Below, piece after piece: positions 45,459 through 55,830 of a stretch of DNA of 64,000 nucleotides; the first letter of the stretch is position 1; each line of letters starts with the position of its first letter. A program made the translations under genes and the position numbers. The stretch comes from Alphaproteobacteria bacterium (lineage in GTDB: Bacteria; Pseudomonadota; Alphaproteobacteria; UBA6615), in NCBI GenBank assembly GCA_009694135.1, contig SHVS01000003.1, forward strand, positions 1-64,000, given 5' to 3'. The notes beneath the pieces were generated by a model that did not search any database, was not told the DNA's origin, and saw nothing but the letters and a program-made list of their open reading frames with translations.

Positions 45459-46918
45459 GCGCCGCAGCGATGAGCCAGGCTCTTTGGGCCGCGGCCGAGG
45501 CGGCCGAGGCGATGGGCGGAACGCTGGTCGGCGCCGGCACGGAGCGCAGCTGGCAGGCAAGCGGGATCTCGATCGACAGCCGCACGACCGCGCCCGGCGA
45601 CTTGTTCATCGCACTCGAGGGGCCGAATAGCGACGGCCATGATTACGTCAAAGCGGCGCTGGCGCGCGGCGCGGTCAGCGCCGTGGTGCATCGCATGGCC
45701 ACCTGCGTGTCCGATGATGCGCCCCTGCTCGTGGTCGACGACACCATGCGGGCGCTTTGGGCGCTGGGCGCCGCTGCCCGTGCGCGCGGATCGGCGCGCA
45801 TTACCTGCATCACCGGCAGCGTCGGCAAGACCGGGACCAAGACGGCGCTCGCCGCCGCGCTCGCGCTCGCCGGGCCGACGCACGCAACCATCGGCAATCT
45901 CAACAACCAGTGGGGCGCACCGCTGTCACTCGCGCGCATGCCACGGGCGACCGCTTACGGCGTCATCGAGCTGGGCATGAATCACGCCGGCGAGATTTCG
46001 CCCCTCGCCCAGCTGGCGCAGCCGGAGGTGGCGGTCATCACCGCCATCGCGCCGGCGCATCTCGAGTTCTTCGACTCCGTGGCGGCGATCGCCGACGCCA
46101 AGGCCGAGATCTTCGACGGGCTGGTCGCGGGCGGGTGCGCGGTGTTGCCGCGCGATAGCGAGTTCTTCGACCGTCTGGCCACGGTGGCGGGCGCGCGTGG
46201 CGCCGGTCGCGTGATCGGATTCGGCGCAGCCGAGACCGCAGAGGCGCGACTCCTGTCTTGTACGGCCACGGACGGCGGCAGCCGGGTGCGCGCCGAAGTG
46301 CTGGGCGCGGCCGTCGATTTTACCTTGCTGCTTCCCGGCCGGCATAACGCGCTCAATGCGCTGGCGGCGCTGGCCGCCGCGCATGCGCTCGGCGTCAAGC
46401 TTTCGCTTGCCGCGAGTGCGCTGGAAAGCCTGCGCCCGCAAAAGGGTCGCGGCCAGATGCACAGCGTGCGCCTGCCCGGTGGCACCTTCGAAGTTATCGA
46501 CGACACCTATAACGCCAGCCCGGCTTCGATGCGCGCGGCGCTGTCCGTACTGGCCGAGCGCAAGCCGCGCGGCCGGCGCATCGCCGCGCTCGGCGATATG
46601 CTCGAGCTTGGCCGCGAGGCCGACGCGATGCACGCGGGGCTGGCGCCGGCGATCGAGGCGGCCGGCGTGGCGCAGGTGTTCTGCGCCGGACCACATATGG
46701 CGGCGCTCTATCGCGCCCTGCCGGCGGCGCTGCATGGCGCCAACGCGCCGAGCGCCAAGGAATTGATGCCGAAGCTGCTCGGCGCCGTGCGGCCCGGTGA
46801 TTCGGTTTTGGTCAAGGGTTCGCATGGCAGCGCCATGGCGCCCATCGTCGAGGCCCTGCTCGCGCTCGGGCAGCGCGCCGGCGGCGATGGCGCGCGCCGC
46901 ATGGCTACGGTCGCATAG
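45455..46918 (+). CDS. murF: UDP-MurNAc-pentapeptide synthetase MurF
   Basis: Adds D-Ala-D-Ala to the tripeptide. 487 aa. DSRTTAPGDLFIAL, the ATP motif ITGSVGKTGTKTALA (GKTGTK), NLNNQWGAPLSLARM, ELGMNHAGEI and DDTYNASPASM are the family segments. Its start overlaps the murE stop (ATGA); mraY follows after 12 bp. Confidence 0.97.
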   Translation: MSAAAMSQALWAAAEAAEAMGGTLVGAGTERSWQASGISIDSRTTAPGDLFIALEGPNSDGHDYVKAALARGAVSAVVHRMATCVSDDAPLLVVDDTMRALWALGAAARARGSARITCITGSVGKTGTKTALAAALALAGPTHATIGNLNNQWGAPLSLARMPRATAYGVIELGMNHAGEISPLAQLAQPEVAVITAIAPAHLEFFDSVAAIADAKAEIFDGLVAGGCAVLPRDSEFFDRLATVAGARGAGRVIGFGAAETAEARLLSCTATDGGSRVRAEVLGAAVDFTLLLPGRHNALNALAALAAAHALGVKLSLAASALESLRPQKGRGQMHSVRLPGGTFEVIDDTYNASPASMRAALSVLAERKPRGRRIAALGDMLELGREADAMHAGLAPAIEAAGVAQVFCAGPHMAALYRALPAALHGANAPSAKELMPKLLGAVRPGDSVLVKGSHGSAMAPIVEALLALGQRAGGDGARRMATVA

Positions 46919-46930
46919 GGCGCGCAGGGC

Positions 46931-48013
46931 ATGTTGTATTTCCTCGGGGGTCTGGGCGACGAGTTCATCGTCTTCAACCTGTTCCGCTATCTGACCTTTC
47001 GCTCGGGGTCGGCGGTGATGACCGCGCTGGCCATCGCCTTTTTCCTGGGCCCGCGACTCATCACCTGGCTTAGGCAACAGCAGCCGGGCGGCCAGCCGAT
47101 CCGCGACGACGGGCCGAAGCAGCATTTCACCAAAGCCGGAACGCCGACCATGGGCGGCTTTCTTATCCTGCTGGCGACGACCGTCTCGGTTTTGCTGTGG
47201 GCCGATTTGAGCAACGGCTATGTCTGGGCCGTGCTTCTGGTCACGATCGGTTTCGGCGCGGTCGGTTTCGCCGACGATTTCCTGAAATTGACCAAGCGCA
47301 ATCCGAAAGGATTGCCGGCGCGCACAAAACTTCTCTGCCAGATCGCGGTCGCTCTGGTCGCGGCGTTGTGGATGACATATCTCACGCGGGCGCCGCTCGA
47401 TTCGAGTCTGGCGATACCGTTCTTCAAGGGCGCTCTCATCAACCTCGGTTGGTTCTTTCCGGTCTTCTCCATGTTCGTAATGATCGGCGCGTCGAACGCC
47501 GTCAATTTGACCGATGGGCTCGACGGCCTGGCGATCGTGCCGGTCATGATCGCCGCCGGCTGCTTTGCGCTGATCGCGTATCTGGTCGGTAATTCGGTGT
47601 TCGCCAATTACCTGCAACTCAACTATGTGCCGGGCACCGGTGAGTTGGCCGTGTTTTGCGGCGCGTTGATCGGCGCGGGCCTCGGCTTCCTTTGGTACAA
47701 TGCGCCGCCGGCGATGGTGTTCATGGGCGACACCGGCTCGCTTGCGATCGGCGGGGCGCTCGGCGGAATCGCGGTCGCCACCAAGCACGAGCTGGTGCTG
47801 GCGATCGTCGGCGGGCTGTTCGTGCTCGAGACCGTTTCGGTCATGGTCCAGATCGCGTCCTTCAAGCTCACCGGCAAGCGCGTGTTCCGCATGGCGCCGC
47901 TGCACCATCACTTTGAGCAGAAGGGCTGGGCCGAACCGACGATCGTCATTCGTTTCTGGATCATCGCCTCGGTTTTGGCGCTGATCGGCCTGTCCACCTT
48001 GAAGCTGCGGTGA
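46931..48013 (+). CDS. mraY: phospho-N-acetylmuramoyl-pentapeptide transferase
   Basis: Moves phospho-MurNAc-pentapeptide to undecaprenyl phosphate, giving lipid I. 360 aa, ten membrane helices. Signatures: [30 protein letters not shown] (aspartate-rich), [25 protein letters not shown] and APLHHHFE. Overlaps murD by 4 nt. Confidence 0.98.
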   Translation: MLYFLGGLGDEFIVFNLFRYLTFRSGSAVMTALAIAFFLGPRLITWLRQQQPGGQPIRDDGPKQHFTKAGTPTMGGFLILLATTVSVLLWADLSNGYVWAVLLVTIGFGAVGFADDFLKLTKRNPKGLPARTKLLCQIAVALVAALWMTYLTRAPLDSSLAIPFFKGALINLGWFFPVFSMFVMIGASNAVNLTDGLDGLAIVPVMIAAGCFALIAYLVGNSVFANYLQLNYVPGTGELAVFCGALIGAGLGFLWYNAPPAMVFMGDTGSLAIGGALGGIAVATKHELVLAIVGGLFVLETVSVMVQIASFKLTGKRVFRMAPLHHHFEQKGWAEPTIVIRFWIIASVLALIGLSTLKLR

Positions 48014-49443
48014 GGTCGGGCATGGGCGCGCACCTCGACCTGTCCTTCCTGCGCGGCCGGCCGGTGGCCGTGCTCGGCCTGGGTAAATCCGGCCTGCCGG
48101 CGGCGCGCGCGCTTGCCGCCAGCGGGGTCGAGACCTGGGCCTGGGACGATATTCCCGCGCGCCGCGCCGAAGCCGCTGCGGTAGGCGCGAAAGAGGTCGA
48201 TCTCGCCGGTTGCGATTGGACGCGGGTCGCGCTGCTCGTGCTCTCGCCCGGCATTCCGCACACCCACCCCTCCCCGCACCAAGTCGCGGCGGCGGCGCGC
48301 GCCGTCGGCTGTCCGATCCTGTGCGATGTGGCGTTGCTGCTGCGCGCCGCGCCCAGCGCGCGCGTGGTCGCGATCACCGGCACCAATGGCAAATCCACGA
48401 CCACGACGCTGATCGCGCATCTGCTTGGCGCGGCCGGGCGGGTCGAAGTCGGCGGCAATCTCGGACCGGCGGCGCTATCGCTGGCCCCGCTTGGGCGCGA
48501 CGGAACCTATGTGCTGGAGCTCTCGTCCTATCAGCTCGAGCTGCTCCCCGACTTCGGCCCGGATGTCGCCGTGCTGATGAACATCACCGACGACCACCTC
48601 GGGCGGCATGGCGGCCTCGACGGCTACATCGCCGCCAAGCGGCGCGTGTTCGCGGGCCAGGGGTCGGGCACGACGGCGATCATCGGCGTCGACGACGACA
48701 TCTGCCGGCGGATCGCCGACGAATTAGCGGCCGAAGGCAAGGCCAAGGTCGTGCGCATTTCCGGCGAGCGCGTGCCGCAGGGCGGCATCGGCGTCGCGGA
48801 TGGATTTCTGGTCGATGCCAGTCGCGACCCGGCGGTAAAGGTCGTGCGCCTGGATACGCTGGCGAGCTTGCCCGGCAGCCATAATGCGCAGAACGCGGCG
48901 GCGGCCACGGCGGCGGCGCGCGCCTGCGGCCTCGATCATGCCGCGATCGCGCGCGGGCTGGTCGAGTTTCCCGGCCTCGCCCACCGCCAGGAGCGCATCG
49001 AATGCGTCGATGGCGTGCTTTACGTCAACGACAGCAAGGCGACCAATGCCGACGCGGCCGCCAAGGCGCTCGCCTGCTACGACCCGATTTACTGGATTGC
49101 CGGCGGGCTGCCGAAGGAAGGCGGGATCGCTTCGCTCGTGCCTTACTTCGCGCGCATCCGCCATGCGTTTTTGATTGGCCAGGCGGCGCAGGACTTCGCT
49201 GCCGTGCTCGCGCCGCGCGTGCCGGCGACGCAATGCGGTACGCTCGACCGCGCCGTGGCGAGCGCCGCCGCAACCGCCGCGCGCGAACAACGCCCGGGCG
49301 CGGTCGTGCTGCTCTCGCCGGCCTGTGCGTCATTCGACCAATTCGAGAACTTCGAGGCGCGCGGCCGCGCGTTTCGTCAGGCGGTCACTGCGCTCCCCGG
49401 CCGGCATGCCAAGCCGGCACCACAGGGAGCGCCCTGTGCATGA
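48010..49443 (+). CDS. murD: UDP-MurNAc-alanine-D-glutamate ligase
   Basis: Adds D-Glu to UDP-MurNAc-L-Ala. 477 aa from GTG 48010; an ATG at 48022 is possible. [18 protein letters not shown] (UDP domain), ATP motif [38 protein letters not shown] and [11 protein letters not shown]. The stop overlaps the ftsW start (ATGA). Confidence 0.97.
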   Translation: MRSGMGAHLDLSFLRGRPVAVLGLGKSGLPAARALAASGVETWAWDDIPARRAEAAAVGAKEVDLAGCDWTRVALLVLSPGIPHTHPSPHQVAAAARAVGCPILCDVALLLRAAPSARVVAITGTNGKSTTTTLIAHLLGAAGRVEVGGNLGPAALSLAPLGRDGTYVLELSSYQLELLPDFGPDVAVLMNITDDHLGRHGGLDGYIAAKRRVFAGQGSGTTAIIGVDDDICRRIADELAAEGKAKVVRISGERVPQGGIGVADGFLVDASRDPAVKVVRLDTLASLPGSHNAQNAAAATAAARACGLDHAAIARGLVEFPGLAHRQERIECVDGVLYVNDSKATNADAAAKALACYDPIYWIAGGLPKEGGIASLVPYFARIRHAFLIGQAAQDFAAVLAPRVPATQCGTLDRAVASAAATAAREQRPGAVVLLSPACASFDQFENFEARGRAFRQAVTALPGRHAKPAPQGAPCA

Positions 49444-50564
49444 ATTTCTCGCGTAACGATCAATCACTGATCGCGAGCTGGTGGTGGACAGTCGATCGTT
49501 GGTCGCTGGCGGCGATTCTTGGGCTGATCGCTTTCGGCATGGTGCTGACGCTTGCCTCAAGCCCATCGGTAGCCATCAGACTTGGTGCCGGCGATAGCTT
49601 CTTTTTCGTCAGGCATCAGCTCATGCTGCTGCCATTGGCCGGGCTGAGCATGTTCGGCGCTTCGCTGCTGTCGCCGCGCGATGTGCGCCGCCTGGCGCTC
49701 TTGCTGCTCGTGGCCACCATCGCCATGCTTCTGCTGACGCCGCTTTTTGGCACCGAGATCAAGGGTGCGCGCCGTTGGCTGTCGCTCGGCGGCTTTTCAT
49801 TGCAGCCCTCAGAATTTGTCAAGCCAGCGATCATTATCGTCACCGCCTGGCTGCTGTCGGTCCGCCGTCGCGACCCGAACTTTCCCGGTTATGCGCTGGC
49901 GATCGGTTTGGTTGGGCTGGTTGTCGTGCTGCTGCTGGCGCAACCCGACCTTGGCCAGACGGTTGTGATCAGCTTCATCTGGCTGTGGCAATTATTCCTT
50001 GCCGGCCTGCCGTTGTGGACGCTTCCGGCGCTCGGTGGAATGACAGTCTGCGGAGGGTTCGCGGCGTATTTCACGCTGCCGCATGTAAAAATCCGCATCG
50101 ATAAGTTCCTCGACCCGACGACCGGCGACACTTGGCAGATCGACCGCTCGATCCAGGCCTTCACCCAAGGCGGCCTGTTCGGCAAGGGCCCGGGCGGAGG
50201 CGGCGTCAAGCAGGTGTTACCCGACGCGCATGCCGATTTCGTCTTCGCTGTCGCTGGCGAGGAGCTGGGGATCATCGCTTGTGCCGTGATCGTGCTGTTG
50301 TTCGCGACCATCGTGATGCGTGGCCTCAGCAGCGCGCTCAAGGAGACCAGTCTGTTCGCGCTGCTCGCGACCGCCGGCCTCGCGGCCGAATTCGGCCTGC
50401 AGGCGCTGATCAACATGTCTTCAAGCTTGGCGCTGATCCCGACCAAGGGCATGACGCTGCCGTTCCTGTCCTATGGCGGTTCGTCGCTGCTGGCGATCTC
50501 GCTCTCCGTCGGCTGCCTTTTGGCGCTCACGCGCCGGCGCCCCGGCCCGCCGGAGGAGCCATGA
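49440..50564 (+). CDS. ftsW: septal peptidoglycan glycosyltransferase FtsW (SEDS)
   Basis: 374 aa from ATG 49440; the track start at 49002 is a murD shadow. About ten membrane helices; SEDS signatures GARRWLSLGGFSLQPSEFVK, AQPDLGQTVV, GGGGVKQVLPDAHADFVFAV and MTLPFLSYGGSSL. Polymerises lipid II at the septum with FtsI. Overlaps murG by 4 nt. Confidence 0.97.
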   Translation: MNFSRNDQSLIASWWWTVDRWSLAAILGLIAFGMVLTLASSPSVAIRLGAGDSFFFVRHQLMLLPLAGLSMFGASLLSPRDVRRLALLLLVATIAMLLLTPLFGTEIKGARRWLSLGGFSLQPSEFVKPAIIIVTAWLLSVRRRDPNFPGYALAIGLVGLVVVLLLAQPDLGQTVVISFIWLWQLFLAGLPLWTLPALGGMTVCGGFAAYFTLPHVKIRIDKFLDPTTGDTWQIDRSIQAFTQGGLFGKGPGGGGVKQVLPDAHADFVFAVAGEELGIIACAVIVLLFATIVMRGLSSALKETSLFALLATAGLAAEFGLQALINMSSSLALIPTKGMTLPFLSYGGSSLLAISLSVGCLLALTRRRPGPPEEP

Positions 50565-51688
50565 GCACGATCCTGCTCGCAACCGGTGGAACCGGCGGGC
50601 ACCTGTTCCCGGCGACCGCGCTCGCTGAAGTGCTGCTGCGGCGCGGTCACACAGTCGCCTTGGCGACCGACGCACGCGGGCGGACGAATGCCAGCTTCGA
50701 CCCGCGCATTCAGGTCGTGACCATCGAATCAATGCGTCCGACGCGCCATCCGCTGCGCGCGCTGGCCGGAATGGCCGCGCTTGCGCGCGGGGCAATGGCC
50801 GCGCACCGGCTGCTGCGTTCGGCGCGACCGCAAGTCGCGGTCGGCTTCGGCGGTCACGCGTCCCTGCCAGCGATGATTCTATCGCTGGCGCATCGCGTGC
50901 CGATCCTGCTGCACGAGCAGAATGCCGTGCTTGGCCGCGCCAATCGTCTTTTGGCGCGCCAGGCGCGCGCGCTGGCGCTGTCCTTCGCCGAGGTCGCGCG
51001 TTTGCGGCCGGAGGATCGCGCCAAGGCGCGGCTGACCGGTAATCCGGTGCGGGCCGCAATCGCCGCCATCGGCGAACGCCCCTACGCTGCCGCCGGCGGC
51101 GGTCGCTTCGGCCTGCTGGTGACCGGCGGCAGCCTGGGCGCGCGCGTGTTCAGCGCGCTGGTCCCGGCCGCAATAGCGCTCCTGCCTGCGACGGTGCGGC
51201 AACGCCTCGCGATCACGCAGCAATGCCGGGCGGAGGATATTGACGCGGCCCGCGCCGCCTATCGCGCCTGCGACATGGAGCCGGAGCTGGCCCCCTTTTT
51301 CAGCGACATGCCGGCGCGTCTGGCCGCTGCGGCGCTGGTTATCTGCCGCTCGGGCGCATCGACCACGGCCGAGCTGCTGGCCGCCGGGCGGCCGGCGCTG
51401 CTCGTCCCCTACCCGCATGCGGCCGACGATCACCAGACGGCCAACGCCCAGGCGCTCGACGCCGCCGGCGCGGGCTGGATTCTGTCGCAGACCGGGTTGA
51501 CGCCCGCAGCGCTCGCCACGCGCCTGGCGACATTGATCGACGCCCCGGCGACGCTTGCGCGCGCGGCGCAATGCGCACGCGCCGCCGCGCGTCCGGATGC
51601 CGCCGAGCGGCTCGCCGATCTGGTCGAGGAACAGCTTGCCGGCGCGAAAGGCGCGCCCGGCCAACCGTTGCGCGAGGCCGCCGAATGA
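50561..51688 (+). CDS. murG: UDP-GlcNAc:lipid I N-acetylglucosaminyltransferase MurG
   Basis: Converts lipid I to lipid II on the cytoplasmic face. 375 aa from ATG 50561 (GGAGGAGCC upstream). [65 protein letters not shown] and [20 protein letters not shown] are the GT28 segments. Overlaps murC by 4 nt. Confidence 0.97.
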   Translation: MSTILLATGGTGGHLFPATALAEVLLRRGHTVALATDARGRTNASFDPRIQVVTIESMRPTRHPLRALAGMAALARGAMAAHRLLRSARPQVAVGFGGHASLPAMILSLAHRVPILLHEQNAVLGRANRLLARQARALALSFAEVARLRPEDRAKARLTGNPVRAAIAAIGERPYAAAGGGRFGLLVTGGSLGARVFSALVPAAIALLPATVRQRLAITQQCRAEDIDAARAAYRACDMEPELAPFFSDMPARLAAAALVICRSGASTTAELLAAGRPALLVPYPHAADDHQTANAQALDAAGAGWILSQTGLTPAALATRLATLIDAPATLARAAQCARAAARPDAAERLADLVEEQLAGAKGAPGQPLREAAE

Positions 51689-53118
51689 CCGCGGCTCTTC
51701 CCCTCGACATCGGCCTCGTGCATTTCGTCGGCATCGGCGGCATCGGCATGAGCGGCATCGCCGAAACCCTGGCGGCGCTCGGCTATCGCGTGCAGGGTTC
51801 CGATGTGGCGGAAAGCGCGAATGTGTTGCGGCTGCGCGCCCAGGGGATCGCGGTCGCCATCGGCCATAAGGCGGAGAATCTGGGCGAGGCGCAGGTCGTG
51901 GTCTATTCCTCGGCCGTCTCCGCCGACAACCCGGAACTCAAGGCTGCGCGCAATCGCCTGATCCCGGTCGTGCGCCGCGCCGAAATGCTCGGCGAGCTGA
52001 TGCGGCTCAAATGGTCGATCGCCGTCGGCGGCACGCATGGCAAGACCACGACCACCTCGCTGGTAGCGGCGCTGCTCGAAGCCGCGGCGCTCGATCCGAC
52101 CGTAATCAACGGCGGGATCATCAATGCCTACGGCACCAACGCGCGTCTCGGCCAGGGCGATTGGATGGTGGTCGAGGCCGATGAATCCGACGGAAGTTTC
52201 CTGAAGCTGCCGGCGACGATCGCGATCGTGACCAATATCGATCCCGAACACATGGATCACTACGGCAGCTTCGACGCCGTGCGCCAGGCCTTCGCGACCT
52301 TCGCCGGCAATATCCCGTTTTATGGCTTCGCCGTGCTGTGTATCGACCATCCGGAGGTCGCGGCGCTGGCGTCCAAACTCGCCGACCGGCGGGTGATCAG
52401 CTATGGCTTCGCGACCAATGCCGAAGTGCGCGGCGAGATCGAACAGCGCGGACCGGACGGCGCCAAGTTTTCGGTCGAGATCGCGATGCAAGGCAGCCCG
52501 AAGCGGCGCATCGATGGCCTCACCCTGCCGATGCATGGCGTGCACAATGTGCAGAACGCGCTGGCGGCGGTCGCCGTCGCGCAAGCGATGGATCTGCCTG
52601 ACGAGGTGTTGCGCAAGGCGCTGGCCGGTTTTGCTGGCGTCAAGCGCCGCTTCACCAAGACCGGCGAATTCGGCGGTGTCACCGTGATCGACGATTACGG
52701 CCACCATCCGGTCGAAATCGAAGCCGTGCTCAAGGCGGCGCGCGGCGTGACCAAGGGGCGCGTGATCGCCGTGGTGCAGCCGCATCGCTACACGCGACTG
52801 GCATCGCTGTTCGACCAGTTCTGCGAAAGCTTCGCCGATGCCGATACGGTCTTGGTCGCCGATGTCTATCCCGCCGGCGAGCAACCGATCCCAGGCGTTT
52901 CGCGCGATGCGCTGGTCGAGGGTCTGGCCAAGCACGGTCATCCCGATGCGCGTCCGCTTGCCGATCCCAAAGCGCTGGCGCGCGAGATCGTAGCGCTGGC
53001 GCGGCCAGGCGACATTGTCGTGTGCCTTGGCGCCGGCTCGATCACCACTTGGGCCAATGCGCTGCCGGGCGAGTTGGCGGCGCTCGGCCCACGCGTCGTC
53101 GCGGGAACGCGCGCATGA
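51685..53118 (+). CDS. murC: UDP-MurNAc-L-alanine ligase MurC
   Basis: 477 aa from ATG 51685. [13 protein letters not shown]-type nucleotide motif ([16 protein letters not shown]), ATP motif [37 protein letters not shown], and the C-terminal [12 protein letters not shown] and VVQPHRYTR. Adds L-Ala to UDP-MurNAc. Overlaps murB by 4 nt. Confidence 0.98.
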   Translation: MTAALPLDIGLVHFVGIGGIGMSGIAETLAALGYRVQGSDVAESANVLRLRAQGIAVAIGHKAENLGEAQVVVYSSAVSADNPELKAARNRLIPVVRRAEMLGELMRLKWSIAVGGTHGKTTTTSLVAALLEAAALDPTVINGGIINAYGTNARLGQGDWMVVEADESDGSFLKLPATIAIVTNIDPEHMDHYGSFDAVRQAFATFAGNIPFYGFAVLCIDHPEVAALASKLADRRVISYGFATNAEVRGEIEQRGPDGAKFSVEIAMQGSPKRRIDGLTLPMHGVHNVQNALAAVAVAQAMDLPDEVLRKALAGFAGVKRRFTKTGEFGGVTVIDDYGHHPVEIEAVLKAARGVTKGRVIAVVQPHRYTRLASLFDQFCESFADADTVLVADVYPAGEQPIPGVSRDALVEGLAKHGHPDARPLADPKALAREIVALARPGDIVVCLGAGSITTWANALPGELAALGPRVVAGTRA

Positions 53119-54050
53119 TGGCAGCCCCGGCCTTGGCAGCCCGTCTCATCGATCGCCTGCCCCCGGTGCGCGGACGACTGGTCGCCGACTCGCCCCTGGC
53201 GCCGATCACTTGGTTCCGCGCCGGCGGCAAGGCGGAGGTGATCTTCCGCCCGACCGATCGCGATGACCTGGCACAGTTTCTGGCCACGAAGCCCAAGGGC
53301 ATTCCAGTAACCGTGATCGGCGTCGCGTCGAACCTTCTCGTGCGCGACGGCGGAATCGACGGCGTGGTCGTGCGGCTGTCGCGCGCCTTCGCCGATATCA
53401 GGATTGACGGCGCCGAAGTCACGGCCGGCGCCGCCGCGATGGATGTCACCATCGCGCGCGAGTGCCGCGACGCCAACCTGGCCGGATTCGAGTTCCTGAT
53501 CGGCGTGCCGGGCACGCTCGGCGGCGCGCTGGCCATGAACGCCGGCGCTTACGACCGCGAGCTGAAAGACGTGGTCGTGGAGGTCGAGGCGCTCGACGCC
53601 GGCGGCGAATTGCATCGGCTCACGCTCAAGGATTGGGCGCCGCGCTATCGCGGCTGCGGCGTGCCAGCGGATTGGATTTTCACCGGCGCGCGGCTCAAGG
53701 GCAGCCGCGGCGACGGCGCGACGATCGCCGGGCGCATGGCCGAGATCCAGGCCGAGCGCGCCCGCACGCAGCCGGTCAAGAGCCGCACCGGCGGCTCGAC
53801 CTTCGCCAACCCGCCGGGCGCGAAAGCGTGGGAGCTGATCGACCAGGCCGGATGCCGCGGCCTGCGCATCGGCGGCGCAATGGTCTCCGAGCTGCACACC
53901 AATTTCCTGATCAACACCGGCGGGGCGACGGCCGCCGATCTCGAAGCCCTGGGCGAAGAGGTGCGGCGGCGCGTGAAGGCCAAATCTGGCATCACGCTCG
54001 AATGGGAAATCCGCCGCATCGGAAGTGCCAAGGAGGCCGCGCATGGCTAA
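53115..54050 (+). CDS. murB: UDP-N-acetylenolpyruvoylglucosamine reductase
   Basis: FAD enzyme reducing enolpyruvyl-UDP-GlcNAc to UDP-MurNAc. 311 aa, type with the short C-terminus (MurB class II). [53 protein letters not shown] and [17 protein letters not shown]. murA is not in the window. Overlaps ddl. Confidence 0.97.
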   Translation: MMAAPALAARLIDRLPPVRGRLVADSPLAPITWFRAGGKAEVIFRPTDRDDLAQFLATKPKGIPVTVIGVASNLLVRDGGIDGVVVRLSRAFADIRIDGAEVTAGAAAMDVTIARECRDANLAGFEFLIGVPGTLGGALAMNAGAYDRELKDVVVEVEALDAGGELHRLTLKDWAPRYRGCGVPADWIFTGARLKGSRGDGATIAGRMAEIQAERARTQPVKSRTGGSTFANPPGAKAWELIDQAGCRGLRIGGAMVSELHTNFLINTGGATAADLEALGEEVRRRVKAKSGITLEWEIRRIGSAKEAAHG

Positions 54051-54954
54051 GCGGGTCACTGTCCTCATGGGCGGCTGGTCGTCGGAGCGCGAGGTCTCGC
54101 TCGTCTCCGGCCGCGAGAGCGCCAAGGCGCTGCGCGCCGCCGGCTACACGGTCGAGGAATACGACGTGACGCGCGATATCGGCGCACTGGTGAAGGCGCT
54201 GTCGCCCGCGCCGGATGCGGTGTTCAACGCGCTGCACGGCCGCTTCGGCGAAGACGGCACCATCCAGGGCCTGCTTGATCTGCTCGCCATCCCGTACACC
54301 CACTCGGGCGTGCTCGCCTCGGCACTGGCGATGGACAAGGTGGTGACCAAGCGCGTGCTGGCCACGGCCGGCATCCGCGTTCCGGAAGAGGTGGTGACCA
54401 CGCGTGCGCAAGCCATGGCCGGCGATCTGATGCCGCGTCCCTATGTGGCCAAGCCGATCTTCGAGGGATCGAGCGTCGGCGTCGAGATCGTGTTCGAGGG
54501 CGATCCCCTGCCCCGCTTCGCCGACTGGGAAGAGGGCGATGGGGTCATGGTCGAGCGCTACATTCCCGGCCGCGAATTGACCGTAACCGTGATGGGCGAG
54601 CGTCCGTTGGCGGTGACCGAAATCCGCGCCCACAACGGCTTCTATGACTTCACGGCGAAATACACCGAAGGCCGCGCCAGCCACCTGATCCCGGCGCCGA
54701 TCGTGCCGGCCGCCTATCAAGAGGCGCTTGATACCGCCCGGCGCGCGCATGATGCACTTGGTTGCCGCGGCGTTTCACGCGTCGATTTTCGCTACGACGA
54801 CACGGCAGGCGAGCCGGGCGCGCTCTATTTTCTCGAAATCAACACCCAGCCGGGCATGACGCCGCTTTCGCTGGTGCCCGAACAGGCCGCGCATTGCGGC
54901 ATCGACTTTCCGCAGCTGGTCGCATGGATGGTGGAGCACGCACAATGGGGCTGA
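54043..54954 (+). CDS. ddl: D-alanine-D-alanine ligase
   Basis: 303 aa from ATG 54043 (AAGGAGG ten bases upstream; the GTG at 54025 seems less likely). VLMGGWSSEREVSLVSG, ALHGRFGEDGTIQG, MDKVVTKRVL, PYVAKPIFEGSSVGV, RELTVTVMG and FLEINTQPGMTPLS, whose Glu/Asn bind Mg. Supplies D-Ala-D-Ala to MurF. Overlaps murB by 8 nt and ftsQ by 10 nt. Confidence 0.97.
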   Translation: MAKRVTVLMGGWSSEREVSLVSGRESAKALRAAGYTVEEYDVTRDIGALVKALSPAPDAVFNALHGRFGEDGTIQGLLDLLAIPYTHSGVLASALAMDKVVTKRVLATAGIRVPEEVVTTRAQAMAGDLMPRPYVAKPIFEGSSVGVEIVFEGDPLPRFADWEEGDGVMVERYIPGRELTVTVMGERPLAVTEIRAHNGFYDFTAKYTEGRASHLIPAPIVPAAYQEALDTARRAHDALGCRGVSRVDFRYDDTAGEPGALYFLEINTQPGMTPLSLVPEQAAHCGIDFPQLVAWMVEHAQWG

Positions 54955-55790
54955 CAATGACGGCGCGCCGAAGCGGGCTGGCTCGAGCCGTTCGCCGCGA
55001 CGCGCTACTCCGCACACTGGCAGTCGCGGTTTTTGCCATCGCCGCTTTCGTCCTGATCGGGCTTGGCCACCGCGCGATCGCAACCGGAATGCCGGCCAGC
55101 GCGCTGGCCTGGGCGGAGGATCGTTTCTATGCCATGACCGCCTCCGCCGGGCTGGTGCTGCACCGAGTGGAGATCATCGGCAACAATCAGACCGCGCGCG
55201 ATGAGGTCTTGGCTGCTCTCGACGCTGAAATCGGCACGCCGATCCTGGCGATCGATCTGGCGGCGGCGCAGGCGCATTTGTCCGCCGAGGGTTGGATCGC
55301 GCGCGTTGCCATCGAGCGGCGCCTGCCGGATGCGCTCAATGTCACGATCGAGGAACGCATTCCGGCCGCCTTGTGGCAGCAGGATGGGAAGTTCGCGCTG
55401 ATCGATCGCGCGGGGACCGTGATCACCCGCAGCGCGAACACGCTTGGACAGTTCCTCGATTTGCCGCAACTCGTCGGCCCGGACGCGCCGAAGCATGCGG
55501 AGAATTTGCTCGACGCGCTCGACGCCGCGCCCGAGTTGCGCGGCAAGCTGAATGCCGCCGCGCGCGTCGGCGGGCGGCGCTGGTCGCTGTATTTCACCGG
55601 CGGGCTGGAAGTGAGGCTGCCGGAAGAAAATATCGGCGGCGCCATCGAACGGCTTGCCAGCATGGAGCGCACGGGCGCGTTGTTCGCGCGTGACCTCCGA
55701 GTCGTTGATTTGCGCGTCGCCGACCGGATCGTGGTCCGAACGCCGCCGCGCACAATCGTTTCACCGCCGCAAGTCGCCAAACGGCCCTAA
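54945..55790 (+). CDS. ftsQ: cell division protein FtsQ
   Basis: 281 aa from ATG 54945 (TGGAG nine bases upstream); 54957 is an alternative. A cytoplasmic basic leader, one membrane segment (TLAVAVFAIAAFVLIGLGH), a POTRA domain (LHRVEIIGNNQTARDEVLAALD) and the FtsQ domain (ALWQQDGKFALIDRAGTVI). Scaffold linking early and late divisome proteins. Confidence 0.93.
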   Translation: MGLTMTARRSGLARAVRRDALLRTLAVAVFAIAAFVLIGLGHRAIATGMPASALAWAEDRFYAMTASAGLVLHRVEIIGNNQTARDEVLAALDAEIGTPILAIDLAAAQAHLSAEGWIARVAIERRLPDALNVTIEERIPAALWQQDGKFALIDRAGTVITRSANTLGQFLDLPQLVGPDAPKHAENLLDALDAAPELRGKLNAAARVGGRRWSLYFTGGLEVRLPEENIGGAIERLASMERTGALFARDLRVVDLRVADRIVVRTPPRTIVSPPQVAKRP

Positions 55791-55830
55791 TCGCGAACAG
55801 AGAACAAGGAGCGGAAACGGACCGACGCGC

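Noticed and set aside
45926-47911. Long antisense ORFs (also 3200-4558, 8723-9556, 10238-11854, 14062-15558, 21238-22944, 30294-32159, 55594-57168, 57205-58830)
   Set aside because: All lie opposite clear genes, encode His/Arg/Asp-rich low-similarity proteins, and are the usual shadow frames of GC-rich coding DNA.
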